Of a DNA stretch of 64,000 bases, positions 1 to 12,299 are shown one piece after another. The DNA comes from Isoetes taiwanensis (Eukaryota > Streptophyta > Lycopodiopsida > Isoetales > Isoetaceae), in assembly GCA_021234155.1 (NCBI GenBank), contig JAJEKV010000003.1, positions 20,384,386-20,448,385 on the forward strand. The letters run 5' to 3'. Position numbers and translations under genes: made by a program. Position 1 is the first letter of the stretch; each line of letters starts with the position of its first letter. The notes under the pieces are model-generated. The model ran no database searches, had not been told where the DNA came from, and worked only from the letters and a program-made list of their open reading frames with translations.

Positions 1-169
1 TCCTAGTCATCATGTCCACGTCACCACCATCTAGCCATGTCACCCAAAATTTGCCAACATCACCCAATGAAAAGACCAAAGATGGACATCTTTTCATTTT
101 TGGCCTAGTCAAAAGCTGTCCTTGCTTACTTGGCATGCCATTTCACCATTTGGAGTGCCTAGGTGGCCT

Positions 170-480
170 AGGTGGCATGTTGGAGCCCACATGGCATGTT
201 TGAGCCCACATGGCATGTTTGAGCCACTTTAACATGTTTGAGCCTAGGTGGCGTGTTGGAACCTAGGTGGCATGTTTGAGCCACCTTGGCATGTTGGAGT
301 CTGCGTGGCATGTTTGAGCCACCTTGGCATGTTTGAGCCTAGGTGGCATGTTAGAGCCCACGTGGCATGTTTGAGCCATCTTAACATGTTTGACATAGGT
401 GGCATGTTTGAGCCACCTTCGCATGTTGAAGCCTAGGTTGCATGTTGGATCCCACGTGGCATGTTTGAGACACCTTGGCA
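170..480. repeat. Degenerate minisatellite, ~22-24 bp units
   Basis: Units built on the core GGCATGTTTGAGCC, alternating with GGCATGTTGGAGCC and CCTAGGTGG, recur about a dozen times in roughly 300 bp. Units vary by small substitutions, so the array is old. Short open frames on both strands here are by-products of the repeat and do not resemble proteins. Seen directly in the sequence. Confidence 0.85.
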
Positions 481-2321
481 TGATTATTATGATGGGCACA
501 CTTTAGTGCATTTACTGAAACCATTGAATAGTTTGGACCCAGTCTATGGCATGTGTATTTTAATAGAAAAACACCCTTGTCTGGAACATCTTGTTATCTG
601 TATACTAGATATTAGGAATAAGCACACCATGACAGAAGTCCAGCTGCTCATTCTCATTAAAGAAATTGTCCATTTTCATATTCAGTACCATTCTCCCAAC
701 GGGCTGCACCACAAGAAGAACAAACATTAGTTTCTACCCTAATGTGAATTTGACTCGGCTACCACATTTTGCTTGACAGCATGTAATATAATATAGAAAC
801 GAGAGCCCAAAGAAAAGGATCAATTCGACTCGGCTCATATGATGTATCATGAAAAATGAGAGCCTAAAGAACATGATTATTAAACAGAATATAAAGTTTG
901 TTTAGACCATGCGAAGAGTTTTGTGTTGGCAAAAAAACTATGCAAGTGGAATAATGACATCTTAGGTTTGACAAGAATAACCAAACAATATGAAGTTTCA
1001 TATTCAACAATTCCATAGAAAAACGAAAGATTTTCCTGGATGTAGCATCTCACATGACAAATTGTTGTGCATGAATGGAGTAAATACTACTTATAAACAA
1101 GCCTGGAACAAAGTGTAAGGATATTTTTAAAACCAAAGTATGGGTAAGGGTCAGACAAGAGGTAAAGGAGGAGCTAGCTACATAAAGGTAAAGAATAGGT
1201 AAATGCACTATCCGCTAGCTAAAAATAATTGTGAAGAATGCAAACAAGGGTGGAAAAGGACATTTCAAGTGCATCACAAGGTTACCTGCAAAGGGAATAG
1301 GTCCCCTGGCCCTATCTTAGTATCATCTAATGGGTCAAAATCAAACTTATCCTCATCTGCAAAATCCATAGTCTGGATATAAAGCTCCCATTCAAGAATT
1401 TATTTTGAACTGATGGAATCATATAGGTCCTTTATAGCATGACTGTGATTTCAACCACCCTCAGTAATTGCTTCATTGTCACGGAGAAACTTTAAACACT
1501 TCAATTTGCCAATGGTGCGCCTGAGCAGAACTACAGTACATAAAGCTTTACAAAGTCTCAAACCTAAATATTAGACACAAGTAGATATAGTTTGTATATT
1601 TGCATGCAGAATAGTGCCACATCATCAAGTGCCTACAAATATCTGGATAGATGAACCAACATTTACAAATCTCTGGATAGACAAACTAGCAATTCATATC
1701 CAGAAGCACTGGATTTTTTCAAAACCACCAGGTTGAATTCCGAATCTCCAATTCGGCTAACAAACTACTGCATACAAGTGCATTTGAGCATCCGGTTACA
1801 CGGTAAGAAGAGCAGCGGCTGGCCTCGCACAACAACAGGAGTGACCGACAATTTAAGGACAATGGCATATTTGGAGCGGTTTCTAGAATATTCTGGGCAT
1901 ATACTAGCATTTTCTAGAATATGCCAAAAACCCACCTAAAGTCCCACCCCAAAAAAAAAAAGTTTGCCCCCCCTAGAGGCAAACCCAACATTAGGAACTA
2001 TATAAATTATGTAAATGTGAAAACTATTCAACGGCTAAGATACGCCATGATGAACGGCTTAGATTTTGATCCAGCTCCTATCATCTTATTGGTTGAGGCC
2101 GTGTTTCTTTCCCTTCTTTCCCGCCTGGCCGCTTTCCTTGCAGCTATGGCCGTGTTTCTTTCCATTCTTTCCCGCCTGGCAGCTATGGCGAGGGGTACCT
2201 AGGGCGATGGCCGTTCTCTGCTCCTTCTCCAGCTATGGCGATGGCAAAGCATAGCCGCAAATCCGGCAGCATCCCGTGGTCGGCCTTATACTGCATATCA
2301 AGGTAGCTGGAAAGTAATGTA
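481..2321. other. Non-coding spacer with one short direct repeat
   Basis: No gene can be supported here. One local direct repeat of about 50 bp lies at 2098-2190: a GGCCGTGTTTCTTTCC unit followed by a CCCGCCTGGC unit, each present twice. The right edge abuts the truncated integrase of the neighbouring retrotransposon, so the last tens of bases mark a deletion or rearrangement junction. Confidence 0.5.
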
Positions 2322-3822
2322 CCTAGCAATATCCTTCTTCATCGAAGGCCAAAAATAGCTGGAGCGGATCTTAAAGTAAGTTTTCATAAAACCCGCATGT
2401 CCCGCTATAGGGCTGTTGTGTGTGTCATGGAGGATTAGCTTGCGCACCCCTGAAGTCTCAGGAACACACAACTTATCCTTATGATACAATAAGTTGCCCT
2501 CTCTCTTATATGAACGGAAAGCTTCACGTTCTTTATCTGTACGTGCTTCTTTACTCAGACTCCCCCAAACATCACAAAATTCGGGATCTGTGGCCAGGGT
2601 CTGTTCTATCTGTTTCCCAAACTCGCTGGTGAGTGTGGAAATGGCGTTACAATGGGTTCGGGTTATCAAAGGATGACGTGATAAAGCATCCGCAACCACA
2701 TTGTGCTTCCCTGGCTTGTATACAATCTCGAAGTCGTATTCCTCGAGGAATTCCATCCATCTTCTCTGACGGAGATTGAGATTTGGCTGGGTGGATAGAT
2801 AGCGGAGACTCTGATGATCCGTATCTAGCTGAAATCTTCTACCGAGAAGGTAGTGTCTCCAAATACGGAGAGCGCGGACAACTGCCAGCAACTCCTGATC
2901 ATGGGTAGGGTATCGCTGTTCTGCGTCATTCATCTTCTTTGAATCGTAGGCAACAACTCTCCCCTCCTGCATTAACACTCCACCGGTAGCTATCTTACTA
3001 GCATCAGTGGCCACCGATTTATCCTTTTCAGGATCAGGCAAAGTGAGGACCGGTGCAGATGTCAAAGCATCCTTGAGCTTCTGAAAGCCGTCCTGGACTT
3101 TTGCTTTCCAATGTTCCATCCAATCCTTCACTCTCTAATGCTTTGTGAGATTAGTAAGAGGTGCGGCAATCGTTGCAAAATCCTTAACAAATTTCCGATA
3201 ATATCCGGCGAGTCCCAAGAAACTTCGGACTTCTGAAACATTACTTGGAATAGGCCAATCCTTTACTGCTTCTATCTTGGCTGGATCGGTAGCAATTCCT
3301 TCTGCTGAAATGATATGCCCCAAGTAGTCAACCTTGGGAGTGGCAAACTTGCATTTAGAGAACTTGGCGAAGAGCTGATGACGCCTTAGCTTTTGTAAAG
3401 CCAATCGAAGATGTTTCTCATGCTCCTGTAGAGTCTTACTGTAGATGAGAATGTCGTCAAAGAAGATAACAACAAAATCATCCAAGTATTGTCGGAAAAC
3501 ATCATTCATTAACCGCATAAACGTTGCGGGGGCATTAGTTAATCCGAAAGGCATAACGGTAAACTCATAATGCCCATATCTAGTGCAAAAAGCAGATTTA
3601 TGGATGTCCTCCTCTTTAATTCTTATCTGATGATATCCGGAGCGAAGATCAATCTTTGAAAAATACTTGGCCCCTTGCAACTGATCCATTAGATCATCGG
3701 CCCTCGGCAAAGCGTAGCGATTCTTGATGGTATGCTTGTTGAGTTGCCGATAATCAATACACATTCTCAAGGAGCCGTCCTTTTTCTTTACAAAAAGGAT
3801 AGGGGCGCCAAAGGGCGAAACG
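2322..3822 (-). pseudogene. Reverse transcriptase, RNase H and partial integrase, left copy
   Basis: The RT palm is clear ([23 protein letters not shown], and the catalytic [10 protein letters not shown] as the F-x-DD form). An in-frame TAG near 3133 replaces a Glu codon kept in the other copy. RNase H follows ([39 protein letters not shown]). Then comes the integrase zinc-binding region, which ends abruptly after KKDIARYI at about 2322. Everything downstream is lost. Confidence 0.92.
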
Positions 3823-4689
3823 CTAGGTCGAATAAAACCTAGGTTGCAGCTCTTGAAGTTGCTTCTTAAGCTCTGCCAACTCTGGGGGACTCATACGGTA
3901 CGGGGCCTTGCTGGTAGGCTTAGTACCTGGCTCTAAAGCTATCTCACATTCTACCCCTCTAAAAGGAGGAAGCTTCTGGATCTCGTCTGGAAAAAGATCG
4001 CTAAATTCATGGAGAATACTGGCAATCCCCCGTGGCAAGGTGTTGATTACTTGGTCTTGCTTAGCATCTGACTCAATGGAAGCAAGTTTGATAATGCAGA
4101 GGAGCTTTTGCTTGCGTATAGCTTTATCTAACTGTCGGGTGGACATAGACTGCATGATAGGGCTGAATGGTTCACCTTTTATAGTTACGCGGGCTCCATT
4201 AGCTGCGTTGAAGATAACTTCTCTCTTCTCGCAGTCTATGTTGGCTTTTGCAGATGCCAAGAATTCCATTCCAACAATGAGGTCGTATTTGCCAATATCC
4301 ATTAACTCGGCACCCATAGCAACTGGTGCGCCTGGCAACTGCATCAGAAGATTGATGCGATGACCATGAGTATGTCTAACCTTACCACTGGCTAAAGTGA
4401 CAGGCCTCGGTCGTGATCTTAAGGTTTCCAGTTGTAGGACCTGGGCCATTCTAGGAGAAGCAAAATTATGTGTACTTCCCGTATCCATAAGAATTACAAA
4501 AGGCTTACTGTCTACTTGGCCTATGGTGGAAATGACAGCAGGCTGACTTTCAGCATTGCTGGTTTCTATAGCTGCAAAGATATGAGACGCACCGTGAATG
4601 TATTCGGGAGCCTCCTCATCCGTAGGTAATGTTGACTCAAGATCGTCCCAATCGAGGTCGGCCATGGCCAGCTGGGCAGTCTGGGTAAC
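3823..4689 (-). pseudogene. Protease and pol linker, left H3-carrying element
   Basis: Continues from the zinc knuckle into an aspartic protease with an intact-looking ILMDTGSTHNF active-site motif. The conserved DIGKYDLIVGMEF strand, the LFPDEIQKLPP linker and the start of reverse transcriptase follow. Frame breaks near 3825 separate it from the RT block. Compared with the plus copy, whose protease is almost destroyed, this is the better record of the family's protease. Confidence 0.85.
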
Positions 4690-5870
4690 ATATGGACAAT
4701 TCTGCATGAAGTGTCCAGGCCTCATACACCTGTAGCATGCCTTATCTCGGCGGAGCTGTTCTCTGGCCTCTTTAGGAATGGACTGTAAGAGGCTCCGAAC
4801 TTCCTTACCGGCATTGTTCTGCTTATCTGCGTGCTAAAGGTGACTTTCTTCTCCTGGCGGCCGTAAGAGTTCTGCTGAGAGGGCCCTGGACTTGGCGAAC
4901 GGGGTTTGTAAGGTGTGGACGGCCGTGGCTACGAGTAAGGAGCAGGTCGCGGGTACTGGTTCCTTGGCGTGTCCTCTTCGAGGCTTAATGCCTTAGCTTC
5001 CGCTTCTGCTACTGATTTTGGGTCTATGGCCTGGACCATTCGTTTAATGGATGGGGCCAACCCTTCAATGTAGCCCTCTACTGCCCTCTTTTCATTTATT
5101 CCTGGTATATACAACCTCAAGCGCATGAATTCATCAGTGTAGGCCTGAACGGACATGCCCTTCCGTTCTAACCTGTAAAAGGTCTGGATCTGTTGGCATT
5201 TGTGCGCATGAGGCACGTAATGCGATTTAAAAGCCTTAGCGAACTTTTTGAACTTGCACCTGCTCCTGTCCAGGTGCTTAGCTCTGGCATAACCCTTCCA
5301 CCAAATACGGGTAGCTCCCGTAAGGTTGGTGGTGGCAACCTTTCCTGTATCTTTCTCCGTAATTCCATAGGACTTCCCAAATTCCTTCATTTCGTCCAAC
5401 CAGGATTCTGCATTCAGGCCTCCTCTGGATTTCCCATCGAACTGGGCCAATTTCCTGTTCTTCCATATACTAGTTATAGCTGTATCAACAGTTCTACGGT
5501 ATTCCTTATCCTTACGCTTCGCATGGTCACTGACTGATAGCGATGACCCAGAAGACACCGAAGTGGTTGAGTGTGAGGAAGTGGCGCTATCCTTAGAGGA
5601 ACTTCGGTGACGCTTAGCATGAGGCCTCCTTGGTACAGGTACAGGACTGGCTCCAGGGGGAGATGGCTGTTGTGCAGGTGGACTCAATGGTCGCGAAGGT
5701 AATTCCGGTCCGTCCTCCTGGGTTTGTTGCGGTGGGTTGGCATGCAATACATAGGCCTGTAATTTGCCGAGTTGCCTTTTCATTAACATCAATTCCTGTT
5801 CGGGTGTCAGCCTACTGGCGTTGGAGGGTGTTTGCCAGGCGGCGTTACGTGCACCGTCTATAGCGAGCAT
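4690..5870 (-). pseudogene. gag of the left H3-carrying element
   Basis: Encodes a Ty3/gypsy-type Gag: a Pro/Ser-rich N-terminal part, the core retrotransposon Gag region with the WWKGYAR and FYRLERKGMSVQAYTDEF motifs, then a CCHC zinc knuckle (CYRC...GHFMQNC, about 4697-4738). Relative to the plus copy, a Gln codon has become TAG near 4930, and a further disruption lies near 4835. Gag forms the particle and its knuckle binds the element's RNA. Confidence 0.88.
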
Positions 5871-6109
5871 TCATGAAAGTATAAGCAGATTTACAGTAAT
5901 GTACAATTCATTTAAGATACATTTGCTGATAGTGACAAGAAAATATACATACAGAAACTATTATTTTATTTCATTCAAGTTGAGTACAACAACAAGTTGA
6001 TTGATACATGGGTTGGTACAAAAAGGAGGTATGATACAGTGGAAGTTTTAAAGTTTTACTCGCACACAGCGTAACAGCAACAAGGAAAACATAACTGAAG
6101 AGACCAAGC

Positions 6110-6597
6110 CTAGGGGTTCGCGAAGGGGTATAGGATTGCGTAGCGGGTACTCTCCCGTACAGCTCTAACGAGTTTATAGCGTGCCCAGGCTTGGACAATC
6201 ACTGGTTGGTATTCCCATGTTGGGCTGACAATGAGAAGATTGAAAAGCCTTCGCAGAGCATAGAAGAGTTGCCAAAGGTGGTCGTTGGCGTCCTCGAAAG
6301 CCTCGTGTGCTCGCTCATATTCCAATAGTCAGTGCGGCGCGGGGTCATCTTCGGATCCTCGAAAAGCTCATCCCTAAGGATGTTAACTATCTCCAGCCCT
6401 TTGTCAGGATCATAGGGTTCTCCTGGTGGCGGTGGTTCGATCTCATAGCCTTCATCCCACTCTGGATATTCACCATATCTCTGGCCATAGTCCTGCTCTG
6501 GTGGTCCGGGATCATCCCTCCTAACCATGTCGGTAATCCTCTCCTCATATTCCCAAAGGGTCTCTTCTGCAAGATAGTTGGAATGAATAGAGAACAT
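6110..6597 (-). pseudogene. ORF3 of the H3-carrying element, frameshifted copy
   Basis: Starts MFSIHSNYLAEETLWEYEER and ends ILYPFANP, as in the plus-strand copy. One frameshift near 6310 breaks it after the YWNMS segment. This copy keeps a Glu codon (GEYPEWDEG) where the other has a stop, so the ancestral ORF was about 162 aa. It has an acidic, proline-rich middle and a C-terminal part rich in aromatic and leucine residues. No family is recognised. Confidence 0.8.
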
Positions 6598-6802
6598 TTT
6601 GTAATTCCACTATATTCTAAACTTTAATGCTTTGAAGAGGACGTCATAAAAAGAAACAATTCACTTATACTTATCAAGACAGTATTGTATTTAATAAGTA
6701 ATTAAGGTACACCATATTACAATATGGCTAAAACATTTGCCAATCCAAAATCTCATAATCACACGCATATATATATTAAAAAAAATGCGTAGCACAATTA
6801 GT

Positions 6803-8197
6803 CTAGGAGCTAGGTCCTCCCTCTTCCGTGGCCCTAGGAGGTGGTGGAGGCGGTCGGTGTCGCAGCAGAGTCACCCCGGGGTCTACTGTGGCAGCCGCAA
6901 TAGATGCAACCTCCGGTGGATAGGCAATGGCCAATGGGGCTGCCGTGAGGAGCTTCATGCTCATCCAAGGCGCAATATCCTGACCCAAGGCCGTCAGGGC
7001 AAGATCCCGTCGCACGAGTACATAAGTAAACGTACGATAGGGAAGCTTCTTGTGGCCGGCCAGTGTAGAGAGAGCACGGAGGGCCCACCATGAAGCTTCA
7101 GCCTCTGGTCCTAGATCTCGGGCTATAAAAAGGACTTGCCCCTGCCGGAAGGCTGACAAAAAGAAAGGGGTGAGGTGGTTACCCAGCACCTTCCCTTGCG
7201 GGGTCTCGGATGTAGCCACTTCCTTATCCAAGTCCATGGGGACTTCTTCCTCCCTAAGTTTCTGTTGCTTCCTTCTTATGCGCAGGATTATGATATAAAT
7301 CCTCTCCCTCATCATCTGAGTCGGAGGGGACCTCAACCATATTGATGTTTGGGACGTGAGGTCCCATAGCCGTGAAGGCATCTGGTGAAGGCTGCGAAGC
7401 CGGCTCCTGCATCACAAAGTCCCGAAGACGTAATAGAGTCTCTGCTGGCTCTATGGTCTCTTGGCGGAACTGGAGCAGCTGCTGCACCTCTGGAGGAAGC
7501 TCAGTAGAAGTGAAGTCAATAAAATCATCCATGCAGTACTTCGCAAGCTCATAAAGTACATGGTCCTTACGCTTGCGTCGAAATCCGGCCACCATGTGAT
7601 ACGTCCAGATAATATCATCCAAGAGAAGGTACTCTTGCCCTTGGTGATAGATAACTGGAAGGCCATCTAATCCTGACAAGCCTATAGCTTGTTCACGGTG
7701 CGGTGGTAACTCCTCCGCTAACTGTTTCCAACGTGCAAAGTCGCCCATACCTATGTGCTCGTCGTCCCCCTCCTCGGAAGACTCTGGCAGTTTGCCCTTT
7801 TCTACAGGCAAGGTTTCATCCTCAACGTATTGGTCTATGAGGATGGCTAGGGCGAAAGTAACTTCCAGATATTGCCGCCCTTGATGCTGGACCACAGGCA
7901 AGTGTTTACCCCATCGGAGTTTTCCCTTCAGGACATCATAAGCATGGGTGTCCCGCCTAACATCTGCCGGACTGCCTCCCGCTCCAAATACAGCTGGGGA
8001 GGATCCCCAAGAGGAATACATAGAGGAAGCATTTCCTCCATGTAGAAGTCGAGGAATCCGGCGTAATCCGGATGCCACTGCATATTGGCGAGGAGGTCCA
8101 GGCGTTGGCATAGCAGGGGTCGCAGCAGGTCGAAAGGGACTTGCGGATCCCATTGCTCTCCATCGTGGTACCAGGCGGCAAGGTCGGCGGCAGCCAT
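6803..8197 (-). pseudogene. ORF2 of the H3-carrying element, frameshifted copy
   Basis: Matches the intact 466-aa ORF2 of the plus-strand copy from its start (MAAADL...WYHDGEQW) to its proline-rich end (PPPPPPRAT...GPSS). It is split into three frames, with shifts near 7935 (inside the VRQMLGG region) and near 7265 (after the HKKE stretch). Both copies of the internal HQGQ-YL repeat and both acidic stretches are recognisable. No known domain is recognised. A pyrimidine tract ending in CTTCTAG lies just upstream of the ATG, as in the other copy. Confidence 0.85.
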
Positions 8198-8275
8198 GGC
8201 GCTAGAAGGGAGGAAAGAGGAAGAGAAACATTTGAAATAACTTTAAAAGTCCCCTTTTAACTCCTTTTATTGAGG

Positions 8276-8285
8276 CTGACGTCAG
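8276..8285. promoter_or_regulatory. CTGACGTCAG palindrome in the ORF1-ORF2 spacer
   Basis: A perfect 10-bp palindrome containing TGACGTCA, the core bound by plant TGA-type and other bZIP factors, lies between ORF1 and ORF2. The same palindrome sits at the same place in the plus-strand copy (56948-56957), in a spacer that is otherwise AT-rich. Conservation is seen directly; a promoter role is inferred. Confidence 0.45.
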
Positions 8286-8390
8286 CATTTTGTTTCATAT
8301 TTAACATAAAATAAATAAGCTTTTAATACAAAATAAAAGTTTTTATTAAATATCACAAAACTATTTACAATGTGAAGTCCCGCAATTATG

Positions 8391-9625
8391 CTAAGGATGC
8401 TCCCCCCGAATCCTGCGGGCGAGGGCTAAATCCTTAGGCATTATGGTGACCCTCTTTGCGTGGATCGCGCAAAGATTGGCGTCACCAAAAAGTGCTACCA
8501 AGTAGGCTTCAGCAGCCTCTTGGAGCGCCAAAATTGCAAAGGTCTGGAAACGGAGATCGGTCTTGAACTGCTGTGCGATCTCTCGTACCCGACCTCTGGA
8601 AGGGTAGCTTCCCCCGGAAGTCCGCGTGTAGATTCGGAACTTGCGGATTTCCAAGAAGGCCACTCTGCACGGCTCTTTTACTGCGGAGGCTTCCTCGTGC
8701 CCCGGGCTTTGCAGGCGGCCCCGCGGGTGCCGGGCACCGTCTTAGCCCCCAACAAGGTCGGGGAGTTATCCCGCCGCACGCCTCCGGTCGGATTTCGTCT
8801 TCTTCTCGTAAAAGCCCCGGCAGTCTTCGGTTTCTCTTTATCTTGCCGGTCTTATGGGCTAGACCCTTCCTCCTCAGGTGCTTACGGTCGATCGCGTCGG
8901 GATTGGGCCGGCCCACCTCCGTGATGCTCCTCCATCTTCTTTGGTCCTGGCTGGTCTTGCGGGTCAGCTCCTCACGATTCGAGCTTCTCCGTTCCTCCGG
9001 GCTCTCCTCGGATCTTCTTGAATCTGAGCAAAAAGCTGGGCTGCGGCACGGCGATTAAGTTCAGCTTGGTACCGTTGTGGCCGCAGACCCATATCTATCT
9101 GAATGGTGGTCAGATAGTCTAAGCTGATATCGGGGATTTCTCCCCATTCAAAGTCATTTGGAACCCTCATGCGGTATGGGGAACCTCAATGGCTCTCGCC
9201 ATCAATGACAAAAAGCGTCCCAGAGGTACTGTACTCCTTCCCGGGGCTGCCGGTAATGCGCGCTCAATCTCCAGATGATCATCTTCTGCGGCCAAACCCC
9301 CGACACCGGCCGGCCCTGCGCCGATATCTTCCTCCTCTGTATGGCCTTCCAGCTCGGGAGGATAGAATTTAATGAGCATCATGACCATGTCAGGTTGCTC
9401 AACAATAGTATAGGAGAGCTGGCGAAGGTTCAGCCGGATCAAGAATGGCTCTGAGAAGTGATAGATAGGATATGGAATCCTATCGTTGTTCTCAAACCTA
9501 TTTACCAGCTCATCCAAAAGTATATCAATAAAGGCCGGGTCTGTAGCCATGTGCTTGGCGATCATGGCGTAAATCTCCACGATGCTCAGAGTAGATGGGT
9601 CCGGGGCACTCTTTGTGATAGCCAT
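8391..9625 (-). pseudogene. ORF1 (histone H3 fusion), frameshifted copy
   Basis: Starts at the same ATG as the intact plus-strand ORF1 (MAITKSAP...). It follows it to about residue 150, then shifts frame near 9170, resumes ([10 protein letters not shown] block), breaks again in the basic middle region, and recovers frame for the histone part. The last 64 codons are in frame and differ from the other copy by one amino acid (Gln for Leu at H3 position 77). Just before that, between H3 positions 54 and 71, a pair of compensating frameshifts scrambles about 15 residues. This copy cannot make the fusion protein, but it confirms that the histone domain is an old part of the family. Confidence 0.9.
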
Positions 9626-10389
9626 AGCTGGCGTTAAGGTGTAAGAAGGCAGATAGTGAGGCGCTGGCGGCGAAGGAGGCGGCAAAGGAGGCGCTAGGGT
9701 TCGCAAGGCACAAGGGCGGAAGAGCAAAGGCAGGTCTGGTGGCGATGGCGGGCGTCGGTTCAGGCAGTCGGAAGCGCTGAAGGCAAGGCAAAAGCAAATG
9801 ACAAGAAAAAGTTTGTTAAACGGCCAGTTAACTTTTAAAATTTCAAAAAATTTTCTTATTAACTTTAAAATTTTATTATTAAAAAAATACTTATACGGCG
9901 GAAATACGCGCGGCATACGGTCGGGCGCCGGCTGCATTATACGTGCTTCCGCCGACCGGGGTCGTCGAAAAGCAAGCGGCGCCGAAGTTGACTGGCGAGC
10001 CCAGCGTTATTTCGGGTCCGGACGGGCGGTGCCGAAACGGCATTTCCAGCTCTTCTACCATGACTACAAAGCGACAAAAGGCAAGCTTACCGAAGTTGGT
10101 TTTGGGCACGCCCTTGACCATTTTAAGCCTAGAGTCGATTGTTCTAAGGTAATTCGAGTACGCCCGATCCAATGGAACCACCCTCTTCGTCATTTGAGCT
10201 ACCTACTGACACTTGCTAGGCTTCCAATCTTGGGCCCTCCAGTCGCCCCATCCTCTTTAAAGCTACAATTTCTTAATTTAACCTAACACCGAGCCAAAGA
10301 GGACTAACAACACATTGACTTAGCCTCCTCCTAACTACCGTGCTACGAGTTAGTGTTTGGTCAGTGCTATGATTTCGAGCAACCGAAAT

Positions 10390-10404
10390 CACGGCTCGAT
10401 ACCA
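10390..10404 (-). other. Primer-binding site (initiator Met tRNA type)
   Basis: The minus strand reads TGGTATCGAGCCGTG directly inside the LTR. This resembles the TGGTATCAGAGC complement of the initiator methionine tRNA 3' end that primes many plant LTR retrotransposons; one base is missing relative to it. Confidence 0.7.
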
Positions 10405-10405
10405 T

Positions 10406-12069
10406 CGCGGACGCTCCTCAATATATACGACCTCGGCCGTATACATACGGGGACTTTCCCCTCCCATGGCGATCATCTCACCATGAGCAGGGCCCTCCGT
10501 CTATTTCGGGCCATCTATGAAATGATGCCCGAAAGAAGGACACGAAGGGGTCATTCGGCCCACGCCTTCAATGGGACTCCTACGTCGCGGAAGCATGAAT
10601 ACAAGGGTTAGCACACAGCACAATATATATATAAATAACCACCACGAAGGGTGGCGCATCCATCCAAATACCAACGGCCTAGAATATGCATCTAAACCTA
10701 AGAAAATGCCCAAACCCCAGGTTCTACCCCGGCTCAGACTCCAGTGAGGATCGACTGACGGCTGGGCCTCAAGAGATCAGCAGACCGAGTCTTGGCATGG
10801 CGTTGGCTGGCATAGAACATCGGCTAGGGTTGTCCACTCCATCCCCCCCCCAGTGCACACTTTGCGGATGGGTCAATTCATGCTATGGCTTCGCTATAGC
10901 CTTCCAGGGAGATGCAAAGGCTCGAGGCATCACCGCCGGCTTGAGCCTATTCGGGGTTCATGAAGCCCCGGTCCGATGAGGCGGTCGGGGAAGCGCCCCT
11001 TTCGTAATCGGTGGTTCCATGGGTGAGCTAGAGAATACGCGGCCGCATCAGCGACCCCGTGATCCGCATCGACTTACTCACCCTAAATCTACTCAAAGTG
11101 CAAGGTGCCCCATACGGGTCACACCTCTACACCTGTGGAGTGGACCCATACCCGCCCCCTACGTGACCGGCTATCAATCCTAGCTCCTTTGTAGGAGTCT
11201 CAGGAGCCTTTTATGTTCGTGCAAGACCCCACCCCCACTTCACCATTTGTGTTCCTTGTCCGGTGCTAAGCCGGACCATAGCATCTAGGACCGGTGGGCT
11301 CTTGTGCACAAAGCCGCAATTAATGGGACTCTACTGTGGCTATCTAGGAGCATACTACAATACATGGTTCAGAGGTCTCTACCCCCGTAATCCCCCATTT
11401 GAGTAAAACTAGACAAAGAACTAACAATCCATCCTTTCAGAGCAAGAACCAGAATCAAATATAAAGAGAACTTACTTTTACAATCAAGGGTTAGTTCCTA
11501 TGATTGAAACACAAAGAGAACAGAGAGACAAACACAACCAAGGCCCAATAGGGGCGTTATCTAGAATTCACGGCTATCCTAGCCACCCACCTGAGTTCTG
11601 GCTGGACTCGTTACCATGGGGCGCTTCCATCTCCTGGGAGTTGAGGGTTCAGCTTTTGCTTTACAGGTTCGACTTGGTATGGTGGCGCACTGGTAGGTAT
11701 GATGGCGCTCAGCTCCTGCTCCTTCTTTGGCCGAATTGAGGGAGTCAACACAGGGATAGGGATCAGGTTGACAGCCTAACTTGGAAATCCCCATGCTCCC
11801 CAATCGATTGGGGCAGGTGGCGCCTTCCCAAAACAGTAATTAGCCTAACTAATCCTATTTAGTCCTTACTTTCCTAAGTTATAGGTTATTAACTTTAATG
11901 GTTAAATTAGCATAGCTAATTTAATCCCTTTTAAAGTAACCCCCTAGGTTACAATTAAGTTGACGTATCCCATGTTGGCGTACCTTTAGGGGGGAGGTGA
12001 CGTGAGTGTATTTGTACGTGTCCCGTATAAATACGTGACGTAGACCGTAAAAATACGTGGAACGTCACA
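10406..12069 (-). repeat. 5' LTR of the left H3-carrying element
   Basis: On the minus strand the LTR starts TGTGACGTTCC at 12069. It ends around 10406, next to a primer-binding site. Length is about 1.66 kb, close to the 1625 bp of the plus-strand copy, with clear similarity at both ends and through the middle. The canonical end CGTCACA is altered here (CGTCCGCG), so the inner boundary is placed by alignment. The start carries repeated ACGTATTTATA-like units. Confidence 0.85.
10620..10640 (-). promoter_or_regulatory. TATA-like tract in the LTR
   Basis: The minus strand reads TTATTTATATATATATTG inside the LTR. The equivalent spot in the plus-strand LTR (54595-54613) is also TATA-rich. The position, upstream of a conserved stretch leading to the primer-binding site, would suit the U3 promoter. 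Function is inferred. Confidence 0.35.
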
Positions 12070-12299
12070 GGAATCAGGCAGTCGATCATGGAAAAAGCTC
12101 AGCACCATTTATGGCCCAATCAGGACCTAGGGACGAAAAAAGAATTTTATAGAAAGGAGATAAATTCGATGGTGGTATATGGAGAACAAGATTATCTGAA
12201 TTCAGGATTAGACCGGAAAAGACGAAAAACTAGTCTCTCAAATTAGACTTAGTTCTCATCACCTGGAAGTTGAAGTTGGGAGGGCAAATGTAATTCCCA
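12070..12299. other. Spacer next to the left LTR
   Basis: Flanking DNA directly outside the LTR of the left element. Nothing recognisable is seen. Because that element has lost its 3' end, no target-site duplication can be checked. Confidence 0.4.

Larger units (their letters stand above)
2322..12069 (-). mobile_element. Truncated chromovirus (Ty3/gypsy) carrying histone H3, left copy
   Basis: Read on the minus strand the order is 5' LTR (12069-10406), primer-binding site, leader, ORF1 with C-terminal histone H3 (9625-8391), ORF2 (8197-6803), ORF3 (6597-6110), gag (5870-4690), protease, reverse transcriptase, RNase H and the first part of integrase. Similarity to the plus-strand copy at 53203-64000 stops inside integrase near 2322. 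The rest of integrase, the chromodomain and the 3' LTR are missing. All ORFs carry frameshifts or stops, so this copy is dead. The shared layout of the two copies shows that the extra ORFs belong to the family. Confidence 0.93.

Noticed and set aside
263-499. ORFs over the left-edge repeats as proteins
   Set aside because: They are translations of the minisatellite on both strands.
7254-8153. Left-copy 299-aa minus-strand ORF as an intact separate gene
   Set aside because: It is the middle section of frameshifted ORF2. Its first ~65 codons are out of frame relative to the intact copy.
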